From Kitagawia praeruptora (lineage: Eukaryota; Streptophyta; Magnoliopsida; Apiales; Apiaceae): a stretch of DNA of 64,000 bases. The DNA lies in the NCBI GenBank assembly GCA_037693485.1, contig CM075351.1, positions 156,864,501-156,928,500 on the forward strand, in the 5' to 3' direction. The notes under the pieces were generated by a model. It worked only from the letters and a program-made list of their open reading frames with translations, was not told the DNA's origin and did no database searches. A program made the translations under genes and the position numbers. Below are positions 23,147 to 33,741 of the stretch, piece by piece. Each line of letters begins with the position of its first letter. Position 1 is the stretch's first letter.

Positions 23147-23514
23147 GTGATTTTCTGGGAATAATGAGTTTTTGGTCACTATAATCTGCCTGTGTTTACA
23201 AAGTGGGTATATATTGACCACTGTGACATTGTAAAATAAGGGCAGCGTACAATGACCGTTGACCAAACTTCAATTTTCCCGTAAATCTGAAAATAATTTT
23301 TGTTGATCACAATAATTTTAGAGTGAACATACACTCTACAATCTGCCTGTGTTTACAAAATAGTGTAAAATGGTTTTTTTGAATGTAGAGCTGTGTGCCG
23401 AAAATTGAAGGTTTGTTTTTTCTGATATGGTTCTTTATCTGTGTACCTTATTTATTAGTCATGTTTTGTTGATTTTCCTGAAAAATGTTAATTTAAAAAA
23501 TAATAAAAAATTTA

Positions 23515-24090
23515 AGTTCTTGATTTGCACTAAATGAGCTTTGTCCCAGTTCCCAAGATTGTACCTTTTCTTAATAGAAGTGTGAACTCCTTCATAGTTA
23601 GATGTCTAGTAGTGTTAGATCATGTTAAAGCTTTTAGTTTTGCTATTTTTCAGCTCAATCTTGTGGGGTTTTTTAATTTATTTAATGGCAAAGATTGTGA
23701 GCTTTAATTAACAAAAATGAGTTCTGTTGTAGTTCACAAGATTAAAACTTTTTTTCAAAGTGAAAATTATGTGTATAAATCCTACTATATATTAGTCTCT
23801 TCACCAATTTTTAAGTAATTTCCAGAATACAAATAATTTTTTTTTCTAGAATAGAGTTCCAAGCTCTTCTTTTTGCACTATTGAGCTCTATTTCAGATTC
23901 TTACTTTTTTGAGTGAAATAATTTACTCCATAATTATAAGTCTAGTAGTGTAACATCATGCGTAGGCTGTTAATTTACTTGATTTAAGCCTATTCTTTTA
24001 GGATAGTTCCTTTTTTAAAAAAAGGACAATAATTTAAAGTTCTAGTTCTGCACATATGAGTTATTTTACAATTCACAGGATTTCTTTTAA
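23515..24090 (+). repeat. About 175-bp degenerate tandem repeat (intron-like), 4 copies
   Basis: A core like AGTTCTTGATTTGCACTAAA, then TGAGCTTTGTCCCAGTTC and AAGATT, recurs near 23515, 23690, 23857 and 24036, with conserved tails such as TTATAAGTCTAGTAGTGT. It lies in the T-rich, presumably intronic stretch before the HIPP exon. Confidence 0.55.
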
Positions 24091-24185
24091 AAGAAAAAAA
24101 TTATGTGTAAAAGTGTTGTATAATTTCTTTTTTGTTTGTTTTGGTGTATTTTGTAGCATTTTTTTTTCTGAAATTGTTTTTGCAG

Positions 24186-24364
24186 GGGTGTATTCTGTAG
24201 GCATAGATTCAGAACAAAGGAAAGTGACTGTGACGGGAAATGTTGATCCAACTGCTCTAGTTAAAAAGCTTGTGAAGTCGGGGAAACATACAGAGCTATG
24301 GGGAGGAGCACAGAAAGGCTCAAACAATATTATGATGAATAATATGTTTAAAATATTCAGATGA
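24186..24364 (+). pseudogene. Heavy-metal-associated (HIPP-type) protein exon fragment
   Basis: After a consensus acceptor (TTTTTGCAG) the plus strand encodes GVYSVGIDSEQRKVTVTGNV, then DPTALVKKLVKSGKHTELWG. This is the second half of an HMA domain as found in plant HIPPs, where the upstream exon carries the metal-binding CxxC. That exon is absent here. The frame then meets TGA at 24362-24364 and further stops. Downstream, a G-rich stretch (DWRGGRGAGQ-like, near 24385-24410) recalls the glycine-rich linker. These proteins bind metals and act in stress and isoprenylated membrane complexes. This copy is a broken fragment. Confidence 0.85.
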
Positions 24365-25054
24365 TCAGAATAAGTAAAAAGAGATTGGCGTGGAGGACGT
24401 GGTGCAGGGCAAAAAATTATCCCTAGTTCAACTGGTGCTGCAAAGGTACAAGAATTTGTTATATTGATAAACTCTTTAATTTTATATTTCTTTTCCCATG
24501 TGTTATCTTAATATTGAATAAGTAATGTTTCTTATGTGTCACTTGGGTTATTATTTATTTAGTTAATTGCTTTTACTTGATTTGCAGTTGTTGTGGACTT
24601 GTGGTCTCTGAGACTTTTACAACTGTTGAAACTATGTTGAATTCCAGGACACTTGTGATGTTTGTTCGATTCACTTTTTAAAGGATTGGCGAGGAGTAAG
24701 CACCATAGGAGGCTGAAGATGATGCAACTAAAAGATGGATCAAAGACTTCACATACATGGAAGCTTAGTTTTATTTTTTTTGTGTTTCTTATATCGGTAG
24801 AATTGTAAAGTTAGTATAAATTCGTTAGATAAATGTGCTTGTCCATTCGTCAGATAAATGTTGTTGGTGAATTAAATTAGGACGTGAATTGTTGTTGGTT
24901 TGTTTGAATGGGAAATTCAATATTCTGGCAATACATTTTTTTTGTTACACTTTTGGTGTTACAATAGGTATAATATGTGTTGCAATAGGCTACTATGTTT
25001 GCAGAAAGTTGTTGAATGTGAAGTTGTTGAATGTTCCAGATATGGTACATTAAA
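24365..25054. other. Non-coding region after the HIPP fragment
   Basis: Looks like a decayed 3' gene end. Around 24960-25000 there are TGTTACAATAGG / GTGTTGCAATAGG repeats of the sort found near CACTA transposon ends. No gene is seen. Confidence 0.4.
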
Positions 25055-25592
25055 ATCGACTAGTTTTGGTCGAATTTATACATTCGACCGAAAGCAGTCG
25101 AATTTATAAAGTAGACCGAAGGCAGTCGAATTTATAAATTTGACTGCAGGCAGTCGAATTTATAAACTCGATCAAAGACAGTCAAATTTATAAAGGCGGT
25201 CGAATTTATAAATTTGACTGGACGAATTTGAGTAGTCGAATTTGAGCAGTCGAATTTAGCCAGTCGAATTTGTTAAATTCGACTGCTTTTTGCTAAATTC
25301 CACTAAACTAGAATCGACTGCCATTTTGCAGTCGAATTTAGAGACAGTCAAATTTATAAAGGTGGTCGAATTTATAAATTCGACTGGACGAATTTGAGTA
25401 GTAGAATTTGAGCAGTCGAATTTAGCCATTCGAATTTGTTAAATTCGACTGCTTTTTGCTAAATTCCACTAAGCTAGAATCGACTGCCATTTTGCAGTCG
25501 AATTTAGCTAAATTCGACCGGATCCAGTCGAATTTAGCTAAATTCATTCGACTGCAAAATGGCAGTCGAATTTAGCCGAGATTCTAGTAATG
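25055..25592 (+). repeat. CACTA subterminal array of CAGTCGAATTTA repeats with right terminus
   Basis: Dense direct and inverted copies of CAGTCGAATTTA / TAAATTCGACTG run from 25055. A 166-bp segment (25178-25344) is duplicated in tandem at 25345-25510. The right end reads CGAGATTCTAGTAATG; its reverse complement CATTACTAGAATCTCG is one base from the canonical CACTACTAGAA CACTA end. The left terminus was not identified. The upstream gene fragments (GDH, HIPP) may be cargo of this transposon. Confidence 0.7.
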
Positions 25593-26184
25593 CATCTCAC
25601 GAGTGTATCAATAATGGATTCGATGAAATTTTAAGTTTATCCTCTCACGGGCCATAAATTTATGGTTCTTATCCTACAATGAAGAGTATGTTCATGGATT
25701 TAAGATTGGATAATAACAAGATTCATGCATTCAAGAACGATTGAATGATTTTCTACGGGGAATACAATGATCATCTTGCTTGCTAGGTTTACGCTGCAGG
25801 TCTGTACACACAATTAAAGGGAAAGAAAGGGAAGACACTTCCTAGCTACAAGATCTTTTAAAATTTTCTTATTATTCCAGGGATGCAATTCTTGTTTAAG
25901 TATTTATTCACATCAAAATCCATAAGGTGGTACAATAATAGAGTGGATAACGGGGTCGGGTCATTATAAACCTGGCTGATAAGGTAGAGTGGAAAGAATT
26001 TGACAAGAGGTATCCATAATTTTCTAGCGAAGTACTTAACGTGAGACTTGGTCTTTCTAAAAATGGTTTCTCTCCTTTAAATAATTTTAGTTTAAATAAT
26101 TTTAGTGTGAGGAGTTATTTAGTGTGGTCCATTATAGTTATTTTGTACAACCTCCCACCGACAATGAGTATGAAGAAAAAATGA
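25593..26184 (+). pseudogene. Degenerate TNP2-type CACTA transposase fragment
   Basis: The plus strand, with several stops and frame changes, retains landmarks of the plant TNP2 transposase family in order. These are LRLDNNKIHAFKND and FYGEYNDHLAC (25700-25780), FLIIPGMQFLFKYLFTSKS then RWYNNRVDNGV (25865-25950), WKEFDKRYP then FSSEVLNVRLGLSKNGFSP (25990-26080), and VWSIIVILYNLPPTMSMKKK ending at TGA 26182-26184. A 15-bp tandem duplication (TTAAATAATTTTAGT) near 26078-26107 adds NNFS twice. The family cuts and pastes CACTA elements. This copy is dead. It starts exactly at the CACTA terminus at 25592, so it is probably the disrupted host of that insertion. Confidence 0.75.
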
Positions 26185-26482
26185 GTTTTTTTTTCTCAAA
26201 AATAGACCTCAATTTTTATAAGTGCTTCCATAGGCCTAAATGGCATATTCCATCCAAGATTGTGTTATTCTTACACCACATTACCATTTCCCCCAATAAT
26301 AATATAATATTATTTATGTATTATAACTATATTATGAGACTATATACTATAATAATGATATTATGTTATAAACTATATAATATAAAATAAATCACATTAT
26401 AAACTATATAAATATGTAATATAAGTTATATATATAAAATATATAAATATGTAATATAAATTATATATATATAAACTATATA
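26185..26482. other. AT-rich tract, low-complexity TATA repeats
   Basis: Contains repeated AACTATATAAATATGTAATA-like units between 26390 and 26482. No coding potential. It borders the start of LTR D. Confidence 0.6.
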
Positions 26483-27757
26483 TATAACGACCTAGAAAAA
26501 TTTCGAACTTAGAATATTTATTTTCAATATAAAGTATGAATTTTATTATGTGAATATTGTTGGAAAGGTGGAATATATGTGAAATTATGTTTATGTGCCT
26601 CGGTGATGATTTGTGTATGCCGTGTAAGTCGGTGTATTTTTAGTTGTATTTTTGAGGATTTAAAAATATTTAAATCGTGTATTTTTTATCCTCTAACAAT
26701 TTTATAAAATTATCGGAGTTATTAAAAATCATGAAATTTCTTGTAATATTATCTTTATAATATTATTTAGTTTTAAAAATCGTTGGGTGAATTATTTTGG
26801 AGGTTCTAGTATTTTAAAATGATTTTAAGAATTTTATCGTATTTAAAGGATCAAAACTTGTAAAATCCATATTTAATCCATTTTTGATGCTAAAAATATT
26901 TTAAAAAAATATGTGCGTGCTTGTAATTTTATATTCTTTATTTTAAAAATGGAAAGTTTAATTTTACGAATTTTCTATTTAATTTCGATTTGGAAAAGTT
27001 GCTTATTAGTTACAATAGCGAATAAGTAGTGTTATATTTGGGCCCAAAATGAATTGTAGTAGAGGTATATTAGTATTGGGCCAAGCCCATTAAGCTAAAA
27101 AAGAGAGCATAGCAAATCAGTCGGGGAGAGAGAAATTAGAATTGGGGGAAAAAGAAAGAAATTAGGGTTGTAAAATAATTGGGGGTTTTGATCTAATTCG
27201 TATATATATGTGTGTGTATACGTTTATTTCAGTGGTGAGTGTGTATATTGTGTTGAGCGAACTAGGGAGGGCTGTTGGTTGATGAACGGGACAGTGATGA
27301 AGAGTAGCAGCGGTGGCAGGCGTAATCCGGCGAGTAGCCGGCGTCGGGTGGAGCTTGGTCGCGGCTGTGCAGTGGTGATGGGTAAAGAGAGACGAAAGGG
27401 TGATGTGTTTATGCTGGTGGTGTGTGCCACAGAGAGAGAGAGAGAGAGAGAAGGGAGAGAGATAGGGGTGGTCATCGGAAGGGAAAGGTATAATATTTTT
27501 ATTCATTTATTTATTTATTTTATTTTCGATGTAATTGTTTAATTTCTCATTTTAGATTAATTATGAATATTGTTGTAATTCCGTGCTTATTTCGGAGAAT
27601 ATAGTTAGTTAATGTCGTGGTGGTTAATTATAATTGTGGAGATTTATTTCGAGTTGATAATATGTTTTGGTGACTGTTAGTTGCTAATCATTGTTATTGT
27701 GTAATAAGTAAAGTTACAATTGCGAAAGTTGAATTTGGGGGATTTTGATGAATGTCG
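26483..27757 (+). mobile_element. 5' LTR of element D, segment 1 of 3
   Basis: Begins TATAACGACCTAGAAA, the start typical of this LTR group (TGTAACG...) with the second base mutated. It is plus-oriented, contains a GA microsatellite (27429-27452) and leader-like sequence, and is interrupted at 27757 by element C. The TSD TGTCG (27753-27757) repeats at 58399-58403, where the LTR resumes. ORFs here are shadows. Confidence 0.75.
27753..27757 (+). repeat. TSD TGTCG of element C (left copy; right copy 58399-58403)
   Basis: Five identical bases flank the TG and CA ends of element C. This is the expected integrase footprint and shows that both ends come from one insertion. Confidence 0.9.
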
Positions 27758-29089
27758 TGTGACAGCCCCAAATCCGGGGTCATGAATCTAGGCCGTCACG
27801 GACCAATTTCCATTTATTAATATTCTTCTCTTGGCAGCTGGAGTATAAATGCATAATAAAACTCACAATAGACCCCACACATAAATATTAACACACACCA
27901 GTCATATGCTCAAAGAACAACATCCACAATATTAAAAGTTTTGATTTAAGCAGTTATTACAAACCAGGATCATACTTAGATACATTGTTGAATAATACTT
28001 CGACATGAAGCATTTCAACAATCAAAAGTTATTACACCAACTTACACACTTAATGTACATAATCTATCAATACCCAACCGTCCGATAGCTACCTCGGGAA
28101 TCGTTGCCAACACTCTCTCAAAAGTTCGTCTTTTCCGTACCCTCTTGCGGGGTGTAGTGCGGAGTATCGGCGTACCTAGCTGTTGTATACATAATAGCAA
28201 GAATGAGCTAAAATAGCTCAGCAAGATAAATTCTATCAACCAGAATTAAAGGGAAACAAACCATTATATATATATATATGTAATAGACAAAAACAATTTC
28301 AACTATTATGGAAAGAATCTTATTTCTTCTCAATACATACACCTTCCAATTTTCTTTGTACAAAAAGAAATACATAGTATTATAATATCAGTTTCTTTTC
28401 AAATATCATATAATATTAGTTCCTCTTCTTAAATAAAATAACAATCAATATACCATTTCAGTGTAATAATTCAAGATAATAGGAATACTTGACAAATCTC
28501 TCACCATCATCTTCTCATTTCCTTCTTATGTAATAGTTATGTAAATTAATATAAAATCAATTTCTCTTCATCTGTAACATTAATTCCATACTTTCATACA
28601 ATTTTCCCTTTTCAATATACCATCTGAAAACCCTTATTAATTCTTTCCTTTAAAGAAAACATTGGGGATTTCCACTGTTGCCGAATACGTAAGGACGATG
28701 ATCAGTCGCCCTCCGTACCCGTCCCTTTTACTACCGGTAGACGGAGGTAGGTTCTCCACCATCCCCCATGAGGAAGGTTCACCACTACATCCTCCCTCGG
28801 CACTCTTGGGCCGGAATAAATATTGGATGCTGGACTGTGCCACTACCACACAGCCTCTTACGCTTACTGTTGCAATCCCCCTTTTTCAAATCATTTTTCC
28901 ATTATCAAATACCATTTCACATTTTCCATTTCCATTCACATTTCCATTCACATTTATCATTTCCATTTATCATCACCTTTAAAAATTATATATGTCATAA
29001 TACTTTGATCATGACTCAGACATCTCCTCTGTATTCAATGAAATCAATATGCACTTATATACATAAAGTGTTCCATTTATTTTAGAAGT
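27758..29089 (-). mobile_element. 3' LTR of element C, segment 1
   Basis: Matches 53721-55833 of the right LTR, apart from the MITE there. I count about 13 substitutions by eye over 1.33 kb. It is interrupted by element E at 29089/29090 and continues at 48455. It contains no gene; predicted ORFs are duplicated in the other LTR. Confidence 0.9.
29085..29089 (+). repeat. TSD GAAGT of element E (left copy; right copy 48450-48454)
   Basis: GAAGT precedes TGTTATAGGG at 29090 and follows the right LTR end at 48449. The unoccupied site TTTAGAAGTATTT is preserved in C's other LTR at about 55826-55838. Confidence 0.93.
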
Positions 29090-29846
29090 TGTTATAGGGA
29101 GAATATTGTATAACAATATTTTAGGAGGTTGCTGGATTAACAGAGCTAAATACGGATATAAAGCTTATAAAAGAAGAATAATGGTTAGGGTTTGTGTATA
29201 TAGATGTGGCTGATCTTGATAGGTGATTTCAAGGGTGAAGTGTTTCTCATCCATATCAAGGTGCCTACGTACCCTATTTATAGGGATCAAGCCGTACGTA
29301 GTTCTTGGGTAACAAGTTACCTAGCTGGGCTAGGGTTTTTAGAGGATAAGTCATAGCCCAAGCCCACTCGTTTAGGGCTGATGTGGCAGTGAGTTGTTGA
29401 TCCTATCCATGATCCATGATTTATAGAAGGAAACCGATGGTCTCGCAAGGACAAGAATGTGACCTCACAAGCGAGGCTAGCAGAGATGCAGCATAAGCGA
29501 GGCATGCGACCTCAAGGGGTCGAGTCATGCGAAGCGAACCCAAATGTATAGATACTCATGTGACCTCGCGGGATCTAGCTATGAGCCTTCTAACAGAGAG
29601 TGAGATAGCGATCCTGTGTTGGTTTGTAGATATGATGATAGCAAGAAGCGATCCCTTGATGGGAGTCATACGAAGCGATCCCTTGTATTTGATAAGAAGC
29701 GAGATGGCCCTATAGTTAGGCTGGGCTGATTCCAATAGTGGGCTTTTAGTGACCCAATCTTCATCTTCGAGGCCCATTGTAGATAATGAACCATTAATTT
29801 AGCTAATTAAATCATGATAATTATTATGCCAGATTTGGGCATAACA
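29090..29846 (-). mobile_element. 3' LTR of element E
   Basis: TGTTATAGGG to GGGCATAACA, 757 bp, same length as its partner. A palindromic TATA region CCCTATTTATAGGG lies at 29272-29285. The minus-strand polypurine tract (seen as ACTACCCCCCGAGTCC, 29847-29862) abuts it. Confidence 0.93.
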
Positions 29847-30040
29847 ACTACCCCCCGAGTCCATGTTGTCATTGAAAATGCGAGGTGGACTCAAAAATCC
29901 AATGTTTCCACTCGCGAAGCGAAGCTGTAATTTTATTATAGATACAACTGTTGGAACCGTTGCGACCCCAACTTTAAGAATTTTAAAGGGTTGCACAGTT
30001 GTCATGTACTGAGATGTGTGTTGAATGGCTGAGATTTTGA

Positions 30041-30081
30041 CACGTGTCCCATACCATCCTCTCTCCTCATGCCTATATATA
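30041..30081 (+). promoter_or_regulatory. G-box and TATA box upstream of the antisense ORF of element E
   Basis: GACACGTGTCC, a palindromic G-box (core CACGTG at 30041-30046), lies about 30 bp before CTATATATA at 30073-30081, on the strand opposite to the element's own transcription. Transcription would begin near 30105-30115 and lead into a spliced 5' leader. Prediction only. Confidence 0.6.
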
Positions 30082-30229
30082 CTCCTGTCACAATCATTTC
30101 CTTTTTCACTTTAACAAACATATTGTCGAAGTGCCGTCAGTTTGCTCAAGGATCAAAAGCAAGAAATTTTCAAGTTTAATCACAACGATCTCCAAGTTCT
30201 ACAGATTTCTTCATCTTTTCTTCAAAAAA

Positions 30230-30552
30230 GTAAGTCTTCGTTCTTTCTTGATATTTAATATTGTTCATATCCATCATAATTGCATATTTAAATAACTTTA
30301 ATCATAAACGATGCGATCCCCTTTGACTGCGATCCCATAGAACTAATTTATGCCTGCGACCCCCGCCTCACTTAGATAGAATATTGATCCCTTATCAGTA
30401 GAATATAGTACATTCCTTATGATAGTAGCATCATGTAAACCTCGTGAGCGATGTGAGGACACGTAGAACCTCTGTCTTTTTATTCTTTTCTCCCCTTATT
30501 CCCTTTTTGCTTTCTGTAAGGGCACACACTTAATTCTCCACATTCTTTTTAG
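30230..30552 (+). other. 5' UTR intron of the antisense ORF of element E
   Basis: Donor AAAAA/GTAAGTC at about 30230; acceptor TTCTTTTTAG at 30543-30552, directly before the ATG at 30553. Length about 320 bp, T-rich, typical of plant leader introns. Confidence 0.55.
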
Positions 30553-33055
30553 ATGTCAAAAGACGACAGCTCAAGGACGCCATCCCCAATTCCCAGTGTG
30601 CATATTAGCGAGGTGGCTGCCGCTAATATTGCCAGGGCCACAAGTACAAGTGAAAGCCCAACACGAGCCCTAGATATGTCAAACACCGAAAGAGATCGTT
30701 CCCTAGATATTCTTCCAGCCCAACACGAACCCGAGATCGATATGTCAAACACCGAAAGAGAGGTGGAAGCATTGAGGAAAAAAGGAGAGGAGTTCAATTC
30801 GCAAATAACACAAGTTCTTGCTAAGGTGCCTCGTAAAAAGGTTAACTCACCCATCGTCCTGAGTGACTCTCCAGTAGACTCCTTGAGCGATGCCTACTAT
30901 GACATGGAAGGAGGGGCTGACAACGAGGTCAACTCTGATGATGATGACTACGAGGAACCTTCATCAGATGACGGGGGCCTTGAAGAGGTGGCAAGGGTCG
31001 TCAACTTTAAAGATTATAACTACATCCCTGAGGCATCGCCTACACCTTATGTACCGACCCCTCAACCAGAGCTAGAGGGGGTTATATATGTTGATGGGCC
31101 TCGCCCCGAAAATATCGAGCCCGGCTCAAAAGTTAAATCAGGCAAGCCTCGCGTTCTTACATGCCGTGATATGTCCTCGTCATTGACAGAGAAGACAATT
31201 AGAGAAGGGGTCGAAAGATTTCGTCCAGAGGGAAAAATCATCCTCCCTAAGAAGAAAATGCGATGCTATCGCTTCAACCATAAAGAGAATGGGGGCAGGG
31301 TTCCAAGAATTGTGCTAACAATACCTTTAATGAAGATAGGTGTCTCCTCGCCCCTCCATCAATTCATCAGGGATGTTTGTGAGACCTACTTTCTGGCCCC
31401 TATTCAAATAAGCATGAATGGATATAGGGCTATGATTGCTCTTTATATTCTCTACCATAAACTTGGATACCCACGTCTTGATGCAAAGACAATGGGTTAT
31501 TTTCTTCAATTAAAGCGATGCAGAATTAAAGATTTTGGCTATGTATATTTCTCCATATGGCCTGAGTTCAACAAGAAAGATCTTCTTCCTGGGGCAATAA
31601 GTAATGCGGGGTCGTGGAAAGAGCCATTCTTGTACATACACGAGGTCCCCAGGGTAAAGACAAGTTTCAACTACCTGCCTGGTGAGCTATTTATCCAAAT
31701 AGTAAATTTATCTTTTCAATCTATTGGAAATTAACAACTCCTTCGGCATCGCAGTTGGCCCAGTTCGCATCGTTCTGAAAGGCGAAGAGAAACGCCGTGC
31801 TGATGAAGTGTTGACCAAATCTACCCCCGCCGAAAGAAATATCCGAACCCTCCTATCCTTAGAAAACCTCATCGAATGTGGGTTTCTTAAGGAAGGCGTA
31901 GGATCTACTCCTGAAGCGGGGCCTTCTACTACGGTGCGATCCTCGCGGAAGAGGAAAGTGCAAGAAGAGGCCTCGTCTTCTCATGTTGAGATAGTAAATG
32001 AGGGTATACCCTGATGGCAATATGACTTAGGGATCGCATTACCCCTTTTATTTGTTCAACTGTATCTATCTTCGTATATATTTAATTGAACTGTCTTTTA
32101 AGTTGTATTTTTCTTACTGTACAGGTATGTCGAACCAGAGTGGCCCAATTCCTCCCTTCCTTCAGCCGAAAGGCAAAAAAGGTGCAGCGGCCAAAAAAGA
32201 TTTATCATTGAAAACTCCTCCTACTAAATCCATAACTCCACTGAAAACTGTTAGCGACCTCCCAATCCAACCCAATATTGCTAGTGATGTTGCTCAAAAG
32301 TCTCCTGACCAGACTCCATTAAAGAGGCCCAGAGTAGACGGGCAGAAGGATGGATCTTCTCGACCTCCTTCTGGAATTGTTCCTGGGACCGCATCGCAAC
32401 ATCTCTTCGCTTCTCTTGGGACAAAATATTCTGAGGAAGCTGAAACCTCCAATTGGTGGAAAGCAGCGACCCCTGAGGAGAATGCAGCTGTAGTAACAAA
32501 GTGCCTTGCCGAAGCCTTCATTCGTCAAGCTGCCCATACCAGGGATTTCGTGAGGCTGGAGAACAAGGTCAAGGTCCTTGAATTCCAAAAGGTGGAAGAC
32601 AAGCGATCTCTGGAGGAGACCTACAAGAAGCAACTCTCTTATGACACCGCTAACCTCCGTACAGACCTCAAGACTGCCCGCAGAGAGAGAAATGAATTTG
32701 AGAAATCTTTAAAAGATCTGCAAAACTCTAGCGAAGTGGCCCTGAAGAAGAAGGATGAGGAGATCGAGAAGGTGAAGAACAATCTGGCTGCTGCTCAAGC
32801 TTCTCTGGACAACGCTGAAAGCATATTCCTCGCCAAAGTCAAGTTACCTTTATGAAAGAGTTCATTCGAACGATCCCGGACTTCGATTGGGATCAGCTTG
32901 GGCCTGGGAATGCTGATTTCGCTGAGACCTTAAAAAAGCAGATCGCTGAGGAGGATGCTGAGGAGGAGCGCCTCACTGAGGAAGCTCGGGTCGCGGAGGA
33001 AGCGAGGCTGGCGGAGGAGGCTATAAAAGCCAATCAAGATAAGAATGTTCCATAA
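30553..33055 (+). pseudogene. Antisense additional ORF (aORF) of element E, multi-exon
   Basis: ATG at 30553. Exons 30553-31681, 31755-32003 and 32125 onward are joined by 73-bp and 121-bp GT/AG introns with matching phases. The N-terminal half is acidic and disordered, then shows the 'putative gypsy type transposon' domain (SPLHQFIRDVCETYFLAPIQ, then ISMNGYRAMIALYILYHKLG, then YVYFSIWPEFNKKDLLPGAI). A basic linker (RSSRKRKVQEE), a long coiled coil (LENKVKVLEF through VKNNLAAAQASL) and an acidic tail with AEEARLAEEA repeats follow. There are no in-frame stops up to 32852. A one-base frame change near 32825-32850 then separates the last segment (MKEFIRTIPDFDWDQLG to 33055). Function unknown. 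The layout matches the element B antisense gene. Confidence 0.8.
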
Positions 33056-33741
33056 TTTGTCTGCAACCATTAAGTCCTTGAACTAGGGATGCGGGTACCC
33101 TTTGAATACCTCGCGAGATGTAACTATGTTTTTGTTGCTGATTAACTCCTTTGGGATCGCATGGCGACCCACATAACTTTAATTTTCATCCATGTTTCCA
33201 ATATAATTGCATGTGCTTCCATGTTAATTGTCTTCATAATAGTGTTGTATTTTCCATTTCCATCTTCCATGTAGTTTGTCTTCGTTAATTAGATTCCTTT
33301 GATTGTGGTAAGTGTGACCTATTCTCGTGAGATCACCAGATGCGAACCGTTAGGGATCGCACTGGTATAAGTAATATGTTTTTCAATAGATTGTTGTCTG
33401 AAGGGGAGTAGCCTCGCATCGTTGTGCTGAACTAGTCCTTTAAGATATAAAATTCTAACAAACAAGTGAAGCTTGAATGCAAAAATTAACAAACAATAAT
33501 GAATGTAAACAAACCCATTTATTGCCATAGTAGGGACGAGGCCCTAAAGTTGATAAGTAGTAATGTCTTCATGTAATACAAGATAGGGGCGAGGCCCTAA
33601 AGTTGATAAGTAGGGGCGAGGCCCTAGAGTCATTACATCATAAAGGGGAGGTGTCTATACGAGCACTACCCCCCAATACTTTGTATGAATTTATTCATGC
33701 TAAGTAGTAGAAATAGATAGAGGCTACCAGTAATGAAGCTT
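33056..33741. other. Intervening region between the converging aORF and pol of element E
   Basis: Non-coding. Contains three copies of GGGCGAGGCCCTAAAGTTGA or a close variant at 33532, 33584 and 33613, each followed by TAAGTAG or a stop-rich tail. The two genes converge here, so overlapping antisense transcripts could form. Confidence 0.6.

Noticed and set aside
25055..25592. Satellite or CRISPR-like repeat block
   Set aside because: Direct and inverted copies of one short motif with a CACTA end fit a transposon subterminal array.
27429..27452. GA microsatellite as a regulatory GAGA element
   Set aside because: A simple repeat inside LTR D. No independent evidence of regulation.
29317..29777. 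Short ORFs in 29.3-29.8 kb and their copies at 47.9-48.4 kb
   Set aside because: They are duplicated because they lie in the two LTRs of element E. No domain was recognised.
30553..33055. Ordinary host gene between transposons
   Set aside because: It lies strictly inside element E (between integrase and 3' LTR), and element B has a counterpart at the same place, so it belongs to the retroelement.
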